In this document: positions 46,469-58,191 of the stretch, piece after piece
How the letters are laid out: every line of letters begins with the position of its first letter
Numbering within the stretch: the first letter of the stretch is position 1
Assembly: GCA_001600875.1 (NCBI GenBank)
Contig: BCLD01000014.1
Coordinates: 1-64,000, forward strand
Direction: 5' to 3'
DNA length: 64,000 bases
DNA from: Solicoccozyma terricola
Taxonomy: Eukaryota; Basidiomycota; Tremellomycetes; Filobasidiales; Piskurozymaceae
The notes under the pieces: model-generated
What the model was told of the DNA's origin: nothing
The model's input: only the letters and a program-made list of their open reading frames with translations
Database searches by the model: none
Program-made: the position numbers and the translations under genes

Positions 46469-49400
46469 CTCCATCGCTACCCTCATCACCATCTGCTACC
46501 TCCAATCCTTTTGATTCCACTCTCGTTCGACTTCGATCCGCTAATTCAACCAGATCCAACACATCACCAACGATCGATCATACATCCCCGTTATCACAGC
46601 ATCTCATCATATCACCTGATCCTTCAAGTCCTCCACCAGCATGGAAACGAAGACCAAGTCAGGTAGTTCATAGGACCAGAACGAATTCAACGGGGGTTGA
46701 GGGAAGGCCAGGAGGAGGAGGAGGAGGAGGAGGTGGGAATACGTCGCCGGATGACAGGTTCCGTGGTGGATTTGCGTCCACGTCTACCACTTCACCACCG
46801 CTATCCCCGCCATCTGCTAGCGTCATTGCACGATCAGTCTCTCAATCTAGTCAGACTCACATATCACCGACTCGAAGACAACACCTCGGACACCACCCCT
46901 CAGCAGGTCTCAGGATGACGTCCTCGGCAGAATCAGGAGTAGATAGTAGTGACGCCGGGACACATCTCATCACTCCAATCACATCGACGGAGCGTGATGA
47001 CGCCGACGACAATTTCATTCCACCTCAACCAATGTTCGGACGTACCACACCTGGATCATCCACCACTTCACTTCGATCTCTATCCGCTGGTGATCCGTAC
47101 CCCACCGGTAGACATTCCGCTGCTTATTCGATTCCAATCAATGACGGTCCGACNGAGTTACCTGATATGAGTAATCCATTCAGACAAGCGGATGAGAGAC
47201 CGTTGGATACTGTNCGTAGGATGACGAGGTTGGTGGAGAGGGATGCGAAGCGGAATTCATACATTGCTCAACAACATTATATCGGAGCAAAGGAGAAAGG
47301 TCATATTCATCCGATGACAATGAGCGGGAATGATATGATATGTGAGCGTGCAGCGGGTGTTTGGCTGGAGCCAGAATTTTTCGGGACGCTCATGCTAATC
47401 ACATCCTCCAACCTCGTCAGGGCCAACCGTACCCACCACCGCCACCCCTTTACAACCTATAATAACCGGCGATTCACCCGCCAAACGCTCAAAATCCACC
47501 CACTCACTCGTCTCCCTTAGCACTCGTAGACCCAGTCGCCATTTCCCAAAATCAACACCAGCATCTCCCATTCTCCCAAATCGACAAACCCACGACTCAA
47601 GGTCCCCATCATCCACTTTCAGTTCTTCAAAGTTCTCATCAAAAGCAAGCACTACGAATGGATCAGCATTCAACCTCGATACTGCATACCCGTCAGCGAG
47701 GGACTTTATGCTCAGTCTAGTACCAAGAGAAGGTGGATACGCTGTCGCTGCTGGATTCGNAGGCAGTGCATTCCCTACACAAACTCAAACATTTAACGGT
47801 AACGCGAGATCAGAACGAAGCTCGACAGAGAGCAGAACGGGAATGAACGAGTTTGGGAGGATGATGACGCCACAGGGGGGCAAAACAGTCGGGAGGATGA
47901 GCATGGACGCTGCGTTATTCGATGTGAGTGAAGAGACGTTTTCACGGCGCGGATTCTCAACCATTTGCTGATGGTTCGCCCCCCCCCCCCCCAGTACAAC
48001 GCCCACGGATACCGACAACCACCACCCCGCACGGGTGCTCCTCTGAAATCAACGCACTCCGGCACCTCTGATTCCAACTCCACCTCTACGTCCTACATCG
48101 AAGAATCGCTGGGATCGAATTCGTCGATGCCAAGCCCCGTCATACAGCCACCGGTGGCGGAAATCCTCACACCTATCAGCGCAAGGCCGAGTCCTTTATC
48201 ACAGGCAGTTCACATCAGTGATTCTAGTGACAATTCGAATGCTATCGGACCGCTGGATGATGATGGGCTGACGATGCGAAGAAGTAATNGCAACATGCCA
48301 ACACGCCAAGACTCTGCGGCGCTGAGAAGCTCACCAACTCAATCATCGCCGTTGGCAGCACCACCGGTTACCGACCAAGACGTGGCAGCGATCAACGCAA
48401 TCAACGTATCCATTTCCAATAAAACCAAGAAGCTCTTGGAAAAGGAGGAACGAAACCGGACTGCTGCTTTGGTCAAGAAGAGGGCGGATGAGGAAAAGGA
48501 TCAGCGTCGACAAGAAAAGTTGAGAATGGAAGANGCGAGACGCAAGGAAAAAGTGGATAAAGAAATGGCCAAGACAAAGGCCCAGCAGCAGAAGAAGGCT
48601 GCAAAGGCTGCAAAGCAAGAGGAGGAGGACCGGATAAAGGCAATTCGACGGAAACAACCTCAGACGATCTCAGCCTCGCCTGCACCTATCAGTCCTGCAG
48701 CCCCATCCGTCGGCGCCAACACCCCCACCACTGCAACCGCTGAGGTCTCGCCCAACTCACCTTCAGCACAGTCATCTGGTTCGACAGTACGAGGGCCTCC
48801 TNCAGAGGGACCGCAACAACGCCTTCAACCTACCCTTGGACGGCGAGCCAGCCTAGTTGCCATGCTGGGTAGAAGCAAGGATCCCATCACCCCACCTCGA
48901 CCGGCAGCTTCTNTGCCTGCATCCNTATCGCGTGTACGGCAGACGACGACGTCTGTAGCTCGAGATGCATCACCTACGACTTCATCGGTGAATTCGACAC
49001 TCGCCAAGCGCAAATCCAGTGTGTGGAGTGCACTCCGAAAGAGGTTGACGACTAAGACTGCTCCACCACCCCCTGTGTCTCAACCCGCCAATCCGTCCGC
49101 TGTTGTTTCAACGGGTATTCGCCCAACCGAATATTCCAGGACCACTTCTTCGGCATGTCAATCTACGGCAGATACCAGGCCTATGGTTACCGAAGCGCCA
49201 ATACTCCTCGCCGCACCGGTAAATGATCCATACACCGCTCTGGCGCCACGCGACGACCGCGGTCCCCCATCGTCTTTCAGTTTCGACGAGTCCACGTTCA
49301 ATCTTGCTCGAATGACCAGCTTGCCATCCAGCGAGACGGCGTTTTCAACCACGTCACACGACGTTACTCGCGAACGCTCAAGAGATTCCAGGGACCGACA

Positions 49401-49557
49401 AAGTTTTGGACAGGACAGGACCCGACCTTCCTTTTCGCAGCGATCCACCAACGCATCCGTTCACACTCTGCATGGTGATTCTTCCGGTCAACTTTCCCGT
49501 CCAACGAGCAATGTCGACAAGACGCTGCCCCCACTTCCGACGGATGGACAATCATAG
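46469..49557 (+). CDS. Ser/Pro/Thr-rich low-complexity protein with a charged coiled coil (5' partial)
   Basis: I do not recognise a family. At least three exons encode over 950 residues after the gap. The first part is Ser/Thr/Pro-rich with a nine-Gly run. Introns lie after NDMI (47340) and after SMDAALFD (47922), the second with a 14-C tract at its acceptor. Then come more low complexity and a strongly charged helix, from KTKKLLEKEERNRTAALVKK through MAKTKAQQQKKAAKAAKQEEE to IKAIRRKQPQ, which should form a coiled coil of about 80 residues. The tail again is Ser-rich with possible basic sites (KRKSSVWSALRKRLT) and ends TLPPLPTDGQS. The start lies in or before the gap. A cytoskeletal, polarity or signalling scaffold is possible, but that is a guess. 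Confidence 0.75.
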
Positions 49558-49758
49558 ACATTACTCCTTTTTTTTAATTAATTTGACTTTTGCACGGGTT
49601 TTACGTTGCACCTCATTTGTAAACTACTTGGCATGCAACGGCCAACGCCTCATTTCGGGCGGCAGCATAGAAGCCGACTGTGGACATTGATGCTGCAAGC
49701 CATTACAATACACGTATGTTTCAATGCATTCTCGAGCTCGAGTCTATGTGGAATGATG

Positions 49759-51460
49759 TTATGCTGTAGGCGTAGCATCTCCGTCGGTTACCGCCGCTGT
49801 TTCAGGACGAGCGTTCACGTTCTTGATCCAGGCGCCGATAGAGCCGCTGTGCGGGGGAGAACCAGTCAATGCCCGGGCCGTGCCAGATCGTGGCCCCATT
49901 TCCACACTCACAGGAATCCTTCATGCCGCAGGAACATGGCGCGCACCGTTCCCCGACTCCAGAAGCGGATGGCGTAGGAGAGCGTCGAGATGGTAGCGGC
50001 ATGTCCTCGGATAAAGCAACCACCAAAGTAGATGCGATCGAGGCCATACTTTTCTGCGTTCATGTAGCTGTGGGGGGGAAGAAACCGTCAGGGGCAAACA
50101 CATCACACAAGATATCCCGATCAACGTACGCAATCTGACCGATGTTATTGCTAACAGCGTAGAGCAGACTTCGACTGATGTCCTCTTGTCTAAAGTTCTT
50201 CCTCCTCTCTGCTGAATTCGCTCCAGCTCCCTTCTTGAACACTTTTCCAAATGAAGATGCGATCGTTGACGACTTGAGACCGACCTTTGAATAGTCGGCT
50301 CCGTAGATGTCACCAACTAGCATATCGACTACCGAATTATCTCCCTTTTCAGAGAGTGCAAGCATTTCTGCGGGGCGAGCAACAAGCGGGACATCTTCAG
50401 GATCGCGCGAATCTCCCTCCAAACCCACAACCCTCCCCCGACCCCCACTCACCATCAAAACTATTGGCATCTGTCATCAAGCTGAGCAGCCCCCACAATG
50501 TCCCACCACCTACACTCGTCCCGCTGACACGCTCAAAACTCCCATCCTCGTCTACTTTGACGATAGAAACGCCACTTCCGATGTTGACCAGCAAGCAAGG
50601 GAATTGAGGCGTCCCGGATGTGTCGAATGTGACTTGGTACATTGGAGGATCAGGAGACGGACGTGGTAGCGCTTTCCTATCATGATCTTCCGACGATTCC
50701 GACGATGATTCATTGTCGATACGATGTGGTGGTGCGTCTGCATCCTTGGGTGGGTGAGAAATCTCGTATACCAACTCATCCGAATACCAGAAAACCTCGT
50801 CTGGAATCGATGTGATGAACCTGAGTCCAGTGATTAGACATTCCATTTCGTCTTCTCGTGATACCTCGACTCCGAGTTCTGAACGTAGAATGTCATAATA
50901 CTTGTGTGCACCACCACCAGTTGCCATGATCTTGATTTGAGATTTCATTTGCTCTTCTGAAACGTGATTCACCGACGCCGATAAGGAAATGAGCGACTGC
51001 AAGAAGGCAATCATCTTTGGAATCTGTTCCGTTTCGAATCGAACAAAGTTGAGTACGCCTCCTGGAAAGTTGGGTGGTAGTGAACCACGACGCATGAGGG
51101 AATGTGATCTACCAGGTCGAGAATTAGATTGAAACGTTGTATGTGTCGTTGATGTGCGTTGCATGGCTTGAGTGAGAGCTTCCGCGGATGGAGGACTGGA
51201 AGGGCCCAACGCGAGCTCACGATCAGCCGACAACATTTGAGGTGTAAGAGCCCCATTGACGACGGGTAGTGATTCTGTATCACCGTTGAGGTCGGATGGT
51301 GTCGATGTGGAGAAGACGCTGCCGGCTGGATCTGTGCCGCCTTGACGAGAGGAAGATGCTTTACGTTTGATGCCTTGGACTTTGGAATGACCGGCGGGTG
51401 GGTTGGGTGAGCGGGTAAAGTAGACGACTTTGGCGAGTGAGCCACCGATCTGCAGGAACG

Positions 51461-51508
<48 letters not shown>

Positions 51509-51790
51509 GGTAAAAGGTGTCAAACGCGGTTGAGCCGGGACATCGATGGCCGGTCAAGACTCACGTCGATAGCGATATGAGACACTGGTTCGATATAGTG
51601 TGGAAGATAGATTCCACGACTATCTCGAGTCTGAAGAGGAAGGATGGTCATAAGTACTCTGCTTTGCTCTCGGGTCGGTTCGGTGCTCCACTCTACCACC
51701 CACCGACGGCGAATCTTCCATCACAATCTCCGCACCAGTGGTATCAACGACAATCCCCCTCGCCGTCGGGATTTGCACTGGTGTTGCCAT
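49759..51790 (-). CDS. CAB1: Pantothenate kinase (eukaryotic type II)
   Basis: Six or so exons encode about 540 residues catalysing the first step of coenzyme A synthesis, ATP-dependent phosphorylation of pantothenate. After MATPVQIPTARGIVVDTTGA, two introns join to HIAIDIGGSLAKVVYFTRS, the ATP-binding phosphate 1 motif of the ASKHA fold. A long Ser-rich insert follows. Then LNFVRFETEQIPKMIAFLQS, IMATGGGAHKYYDIL, DEMECLITGLRFI, PCLLVNIGSGVSIVKV, SGTSVGGGTLWGLLSLMT, DMLVGDIYGADYSKVGL and YFGGCFIRGHAATISTLSYA match fungal and animal PanK in order. The end is DGDATPTA at 49759. The intron before IGGSLAK carries a C run of about 46 nt. The Ser-rich insert is longer than in yeast Cab1 and may be regulatory. 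Confidence 0.93.
51462..51507 (-). repeat. 46-nt homopolymer C tract before a 3' splice site (pantothenate kinase)
   Basis: On the coding strand the C run is followed by GCGTTCCTGCAG and then the exon starting ATCGGTGGCTCACTC, encoding IGGSL. It thus forms the polypyrimidine tract of the intron that precedes the ATP-binding motif. Confidence 0.8.
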
Positions 51791-52699
51791 CTCGATCTGT
51801 GTTGGGAAGGTTCTCTACTTCTTGGTTCTCAACGTCTGAAGTCGGTGGTCCGTGGGGACTCTGTATAGCGAGCCGGGTGGTCTGTGGGGTACCAGCTATG
51901 GCGCTCTTGCCCACTCGTACGACCGAGTGCGATGTCGCGTAGGCAAATGACCAATCAACGCGTGGTCGACGGAGGTCGTCGGACCCAGTCCGTTGCTGGC
52001 GGGGGGAGGGGTGGATTGTGGGGAGAGGGGAGAAGGTAGCGGTGGGATGCAATGCGGGTTGTGGTTGACGGTGTGGGTGGGTGGGTTGGGGTGAGGTGAG
52101 ACGGTGACTGATGGTGGTCAAGACGAACACTGACATGGAATGGGGAAGGGAATCGGCTACATCGCTTGTTAGCGGGATTCAAAATCACGTGACAGCCACA
52201 GTTGTCCGATAGTGGTACAGCTCAGCCACAACGACAACCACAACGAGGACATCAGCATCAAGATGACCACTTCAGCAGACTACTCGCAGGGTACCAGCAG
52301 CTCACTCCGCTTCATGTCTATGCAACAACATCGTAAAAGCATGCACTTAATCCTCCAGGCCTTCTCGGTACATGCTCGTTGAACATTGCATTGGGCTCAT
52401 TTGGGCATTTCGGCATCCCACCCAGAAATGGCGTGAATCGGCAGCAGCAGCTAAATGGAGACTACTAGCTTACACACGTCTGGCGCCATGTAACCAGCAG
52501 GGATTGTCGACTCGCCTACATGAGGGTCCTATGACGATCGATTGGTTCGGCCCACGTGACCAAATGACTACATTACCGTGCCACACACCGTCACCAGTAG
52601 ATGTAGATATATATAGGTAGAGGGTAGAACAAGGTCAGATGGGAATGTCGTACCGTACCGTCCCCCTGTCGTCCTCCCGACATCCAGCATCCACACAAC
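51791..52699. promoter_or_regulatory. Divergent promoter, pantothenate kinase / decarboxylase
   Basis: This 909-bp spacer between two divergent genes contains the palindrome TCACGTGA at 52185-52192 and a second CACGTG at 52553-52558 (CCCACGTGAC, the same decamer seen before the pirin gene). These are candidate bHLH sites. Long open frames at 51955-52188 are Pro/Thr-rich and not supported as genes. Confidence 0.35.
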
Positions 52700-54107
52700 A
52701 TGGCAGATAAACGAGACCCAACTGTCCCTGAGAGCCATTACGTCCCAAGGTGAGTTTGCTGGTAATGCCCATTCGGCACCACGCCAAAGTCCTCCAACAC
52801 CTCTCACCCTCCCTCCACACCCACTACCCAACAGAACCGGCCAATGGCTCCCTCAGGATCGTCGACATCACGTCGCATGGCTGAAACGTACCGTCACACA
52901 CGTTGAAAATCATCCCAAAGAACTTCACCCAGTCCTTGTTGAATTCCAACAACTAGTCGAGAATGACACTCGCCTATGGATGCTCTTCAGTTCAATGTTC
53001 ACTGAAATCCCACACAAGAAACCATACCTTCGAGATCCCATGGAGAAGCCACAAGTTCGCAGTTTCGAACATATGCTGGAAATCCTCAATCACCTTATTG
53101 TAACGCCACCTGACTGGTCACATATCGGAGACGTCACAGGTCTAGTCGGATGTCCAATCAACGCCATCCTCGAATGGCCAATGGGAACACGAAGTGGATT
53201 CTCTGTATTCCTCGATCCAGTCGTTAATAAAATGTTCAAAAAGGTCCTCAACGTGTGGGGCGAGTTCTTGATGTCTCCAGCCTCCGCCGCCGTCCTCGAC
53301 GTAGATGACCACAGCTGGTTCGGTACCGAGGGAACAGCCGAGTTGACCAAAGTCGCCAACAACGGAGTGACATCTCATTCTCTCGTCGACATGTTCATAT
53401 GCGATCCTTCCCTCAAACATCACGGTTTCAAGAGCTGGGATGATTTTTTCACCAGGCATTTCAAGCAAGGTATGCGTCCTGTCGCTAGTCCGGAAGACGA
53501 CAATATTATCGCCAACGCCTGCGAGTCAAAAACATACAAAGTCGCACATCACGTTCACAGGAGGGAAAAGTTTTGGATCAAAGGGCAGCCGTATTCGGTG
53601 ATGGATATGCTCGCTCGTGATCCTCTAGCAGAGCAGTTTGTCGGAGGTACAATCTACCAGGCCTTTTTGTCGGCGTTATCATATCATCGATGGCACTCCC
53701 CAGTCTCTGGTACAATCAAAAAGGCATACGTGGTCGATGGCACCTACTTTTCCGAGCCACCTTATGACGATTTCGCACCGGGAGTCGGTGCCAACCCCGA
53801 TGGAGAGACCGCAAGTCAAGAGTACCTCACAGCCGTGGCAACTCGAGGCATCATCTTCATCGAAGCGGACAATCCAAAGATCGGACTCATGGCTGTAGTT
53901 CCCGTCGGTATGGTCGAGGTGTCAACCTGCGACATTACGGTGAAAGAAGGACAAAGGGTCAAGAAAGGTGACGAACTCGGAATGTTTCACTTTGGTGGTT
54001 CTACGCATTGTTTGCTGTTCCGGAAGGGCGTCGATGTGCGAGGTTTCCCAAAGCCGGGTCAGGAACATAATGTACCGGTCAGGAGTAAGTTGGCAGAGGT
54101 GGTGTGA
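52700..54107 (+). CDS. PSD-family decarboxylase, tryptophan-decarboxylase-like subgroup
   Basis: Two exons encode about 440 residues. A short first exon (MADKRDPTVPESHYVP) joins after one intron to RTGQWLPQDRRHHVAWLKRT. The N-terminal domain resembles the PSDC-associated domain of fungal PSD-like proteins (NHPKELHPVLVEFQQLVEND, LWMLFSSMFTEIP). The catalytic domain follows with FKSWDDFFTRHFK, NACESKTYKV, LSALSYHRWHSPVSGTI, GTYFSEPPY, RGIIFIEADN and GMVEVSTCDITVKEGQ. The self-cleavage region is MFHFGGSTHCLLF, with serine in GGS as pyruvoyl precursor, in place of the LGST of mitochondrial PSD. This architecture is shared with the PsiD-type aromatic amino-acid decarboxylases, so the substrate may be an amino acid and not phosphatidylserine. 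No mitochondrial presequence or membrane segment is seen. A 424-bp convergent spacer without features follows. Confidence 0.88.
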
Positions 54108-54531
54108 TCAGTCGCACATCGTGTATGTATGTAGGCTTCGTTAATGGGATGCTAGGGAACCGCGAAGTATCGCAAGCACCTGTTGTTGGGAATTGGTATT
54201 GTACGTCGCCCCGTCATCCACTTCACGTCATGCTGATCGAACGGAAATATTCGGCCTGTGGGTGTTTCTACTTGTTGTACCACAATGTGCCTACCAGGTC
54301 CATGCAGAGAAGGTGTCGCTGGCAGTGTCTTCAACAAATGTTAACTGCAATCAAGCCGCTCATTCCTACGCATTGTAGAGCATTTAAATAAATACGTCTG
54401 CCGAAGATCTATGGACTCATGTCGACATCTACGACACCAGAGTTGCCATGCTACTGACGACAATGAAATTGCCACATCCACAGCGACATCTTATTCGACC
54501 CCTGCATCTGCAGATCATCAAGTCCCTCGAT

Positions 54532-55666
54532 CTAGAGGTTCCGTCGATTATACTGGTAAAATCCCTCTCCTGTCTTCATACCCAGCTTGCCTTCCTCGAC
54601 ATACTTTCTAAGGTAATTCGCAGCATCGGGACGTAAATCCGGTCGAACAGCGAGATAATGCTCCTCGATGTCCAGTACGACATCGAGACCGATACGATCC
54701 ATGGCTTGAAACGGTCCACTTGTCGTACCGGCGATTGCACAGAGAAGCTGATCGATCTCAGCGGGCTCTGCAACTCCATCCGCGACGACGCAGATTGATT
54801 CGCGTTTGATAGCGGCCCAGATACTGTGTGTGTGCGGAGCAGTAAGTTACTGGAGGAAGGGGTAGAAGGACACCTATCGTCAACCGACCGATTCGCGATC
54901 AATCCTACAGATTCTTTCCGACTGTGTTACAAAGTGTTAATGAGGTACTCATGTGCGGGTAGACCGTCGGCGTCTAATGCTCACGCCAGAAATGGTAACA
55001 ACCCATGCTTGCCGCTCTCCTCTATCAAGAGTGGAGCGATCCGCTCGTCAGTGTCGGTAGTGGGCATGATTTCTACGGCTCTGAATGTGGGGCAAACCGT
55101 CAGCTTACGACGAGTATTGATTGAGAACCACGACTCTAACCTGCTTCCCGGTGGCATGTAGTAATGCATATTGACCAGCCTGTCCCTATTCGTAACATTC
55201 TCATACAGCTCACTCGCCATGAACGAGCTGCTGTTCGTGGCGAGAATGACATCGGCAGGCAATTCCCTATCAAGTTCTCCTAGAAGTTTGATCTTGGCTT
55301 CTCGTATCTCCGGAATACATTCAGTGACCAACCAAGCGTCCTGGAGTGCAGCCTTTCGATCGGTAAAGACGTGTAGTTGTCCAGGCTTGCCATCGGTGAC
55401 GTGACGCTGGATTGTACCTTGCAGCTCTTCGTCAATGAATGCCCTAGCATCCTCTAATGCCTTTGGATTGGAATCACTTGATGTCGAGCAGAAGGTCAGG
55501 CACTGGAAATGTTATGCACTCGCATTAACGCTTACAACAGGTGAACCCTCTCCCCTCGTGTCAGCCACATGAGAGCGATACGTCTACCGAGGGTACCAGC
55601 GCCGATAACTGCGACTAATCGGCCGCGGAGGTCTACGGGTGGTTGGTATGCAGACGAGGAGGACAT
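54532..55666 (-). CDS. 3-hydroxyacyl-CoA dehydrogenase (soluble, NAD-binding)
   Basis: Several exons encode about 320 residues. MSSSSAYQPPVDLRGRLVAV leads into the Rossmann motif VAVIGAGTLGRRIALMWLTRG. Next come AFIDEELQGTIQRH, AWLVTECIPEIREAKIKLLG, the conserved DVILATNSSSFMASEL, RLVNMHYYMPPG (with the catalytic histidine) and AVEIMPTTDTDERIAPLL. The C-terminal 3HCDH domain ends GLDVVLDIEEHYLAVRPD, then YVEEGKLGMKTGEGFYQY. The order fits fungal HADH and lambda-crystallin-like proteins that oxidise 3-hydroxyacyl-CoA or related hydroxy acids. I choose the ATG at 55666; an in-frame ATG at 55852 would add 62 basic, Ser/Arg-rich residues that could act as a presequence. No peroxisomal C-terminal tripeptide is present. 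Confidence 0.87.
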
Positions 55667-56521
55667 TCGTACTCTATGACAACCATGTCCCGGTGAAAGG
55701 GACAGCAAGGTGGTGCGTGTACGCGATGGGAGTGGGACAACAGATCTTGAAATGTAGCGAGTAGTCTGCCATCTTGAGCACGGAGCAGCAGGTCCCGCGC
55801 ACCAAGGCATAGAAGATGAACGGCGAGCCAGCCCGCTACGAGTCAGTGACATGGTCGGAAAGGCTTTAGACGTCGTTGCGAATGATCCACCTTGAAGCCG
55901 AGCAGTTGATATTCAAACCGGTTAAGTGGTGGTTTCTGTACAGGGTCTAGTGACGCGCGACACGTGGGAGTAAATTATAGAAACTGAAACAGTTTGATAG
56001 GCGGTTATCGTAGCGATCAGTGTCCTCTGCAGATCTGCCGCAAAAAACAGGTCACATAGGGCCTCGCTGAAACGTCCTGACCGTATCAGACACAGTCTGG
56101 TTGACTTTGAGTGGTATTCGGAGGAGGATAGAATAATGGCCAGGGATGACAGGCGGGATGGGATGGGATGGGATCATAACAGAAGACATTGAGGAAATGG
56201 TGTCGCCAACGTGGCCTGCGCATTACATGACAAAAATGTGGCGGAATGACACCAACGGACGCCTTATCACCTTTGCAACGCTCCCTGTATGTCAGAGGTC
56301 GTTCACTTGCCCATCGGAGATAATCCACGTCACCGGGTCAATTAACGCCGACAGCCATTCTTGCCAGCCATTCTAAGCGCATCCCCCCGCCGCGCCTTCA
56401 TTCGCCACCCTCGCTCGCTCTCGCGCTAAGCGCACGGTCACCTTTGAGCGCATATCATCCTCCAGCATCGTCCAATCCTTCTCAGCTCATCCTATCCTCT
56501 AAAAGTCCTCAAGAACTCAAT
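55667..56521. promoter_or_regulatory. Divergent promoter, hydroxyacyl-CoA dehydrogenase / RPS28
   Basis: An 855-bp spacer upstream of a ribosomal protein gene. A CACGTG site (55961-55966) and a GGGAT tandem (56152-56174) are visible. The last 150 bp before the RPS28 ATG are pyrimidine-rich, as is usual for ribosomal protein leaders. No gene is seen. Confidence 0.35.
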
Positions 56522-57527
56522 ATGGTCCGTCATGCTCCTCCGATGCGTATTTCTTGGACCGTACACTGATGTTGTCTGGTTTGCCATTTTATAGGAGAAC
56601 GTCTCAAAGCAACAGCCAGTCAAGCTCGCAAAGGTGACCAAGGTTGGTGTCTTGTGGCAGGTCGAATGTTATGGAAGGGATGATTGGGTCGAGGAGGAGG
56701 ATTCTTCGGATGGCAAAGATGCAGCGGAGGAGGATAAGGGGAAAGAAGGGACCTGGACGGGAAGAGTTGGAAGGCCGGGAGAACCCACCAAACTCCGTCG
56801 ATGCTTCCAAGCATGGCATTATATTCCGCAAGACCATCCAGGATCAGGAAATAGGACATCGCAAGCAACGTGTCTCCTGAGACGTTGCATGCCATCTTCT
56901 CTCCTTCCTTGGCCGTCTGAGGATATAGGGCAGGAAACGCAGCTTGGCGAGAAAACTCGGGAGAGTGGTTCGCCGAGTCAGGCGAGGGTTCTCTAATGAC
57001 CTCCCTTGTCACATATTTCCTCGCGCCTGCTATGCTGTTGTGACAGAGTTAACGTGTCACACTCCAACCAGAGTCGTCCCATCGCTCGATCGTGTCGTGA
57101 AGTGTCAAATCAACCAAACAACCATCACTAACTGACACTCTTTTCTTCCCCCACCAGGTCCTCGGCCGAACCGGTTCCCGTGGTGGTGTCACCCAGGTCC
57201 GTGTTGAATTCATGGATGATACTTCCCGATCCATCGTTCGAAACGTCAAGGGTCCCGTAAAGGTTGATGATATTTTGGCGTTGTTGGAGAGTGAGAGGGA
57301 GGCTCGGTGAGTGTTTTGAGGAGAGTCGTGGGAGGAACACAGGAGAAAGGAAATTCAGACGGTGGAGACTACCGGTGTTTGGAGTGCACTGTCGAAAGGA
57401 CGTTCGTCGACGACATCGTCTGGTCTCGGACTGCTGTTATTGGCTGCTACCTCCCGCATCCAACCTGCATCTTGCAACTTCATACTGACCTCCTCCCCAT
57501 CACTTCTCCCACAGTCGTCTTCGTTAA
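56522..57527 (+). CDS. RPS28: 40S ribosomal protein S28
   Basis: Four coding exons (56522-56524, 56595-56642, 57158-57306, 57515-57527) give a 70-residue protein. It reads [17 protein letters not shown], then [33 protein letters not shown] and [15 protein letters not shown], matching eukaryotic eS28 (usually 67-69 residues) to the last residue. The coding part of exon 1 is only the ATG. The last exon supplies four codons including the invariant RLR end, so a naive stop after SEREAR (TGA within the donor) would be wrong. Intron 2 is 515 nt, far above the local norm, with a CTAAC branch site near 57127. The protein binds 18S rRNA in the small-subunit head near the mRNA exit. Confidence 0.95.
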
Positions 57528-58191
57528 AACCCCGCAACCTCGTCAACTCTTCTTTTCAATCGACCGATACCTCTCCAACCGCTAGCGTAGCACAACGAGG
57601 GATTAATCGACCAGGAAGACGATTCGACATGGATTGAGGTATATTATCAGGGATAGCGGGACGGGGGGACATTCAAGCTCAGGGGATGCAGGGGAGGGCT
57701 GTGTGTTTTTTTCGCCTATGACGGTGTTGGTGGGGGATCGGGGGGATATCTCGGGACCTTGCTTTCGCCAATCTTTGTTCTTTGATAGTTTGGATGATGA
57801 ACAAAGAGCACATTTTTGAAAACCCCAGGCGTTTTACGTGCGTGTCGAGGGCGAGGTGTGTGGAATGGTACAGATCATTTTTGAGGCATTTTTATATCGA
57901 AGAATGAGATGTTTAAGAGGGATGGCAGATGATACCCCTATCATAATAGCCAGTTCGCATGGGAGATTGAACAACTGAATACATAAAACGTTATATACGT
58001 CAACGGAATCGACAGAATGTGATGGTCGTGAAAAGAAAGAAACTAATGCTACGAGGTGTAATTGTTTGCTGTGTGGTTGGTTGCGTGATCGTGCGTTGAC
58101 AGACAGATATTGACGTTGATCGATACAGAGATGAATTGACTGATTGAGGTGTGCGATGTTCGAACTGTTGCATGTGTTGGTTGCTCGCGTC
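57528..58191. other. Convergent 3' spacer, RPS28 / UBE2E-like gene
   Basis: About 660 bases between two convergent stops. No supported gene or RNA is visible. It must carry both 3' untranslated regions and poly(A) sites. Confidence 0.45.

Noticed and set aside
57298..57309. RPS28 ending at the TGA after SEREAR
   Set aside because: That TGA overlaps a GTGAGT donor. Splicing to 57515 restores the invariant C-terminus RRLR and a normal stop.
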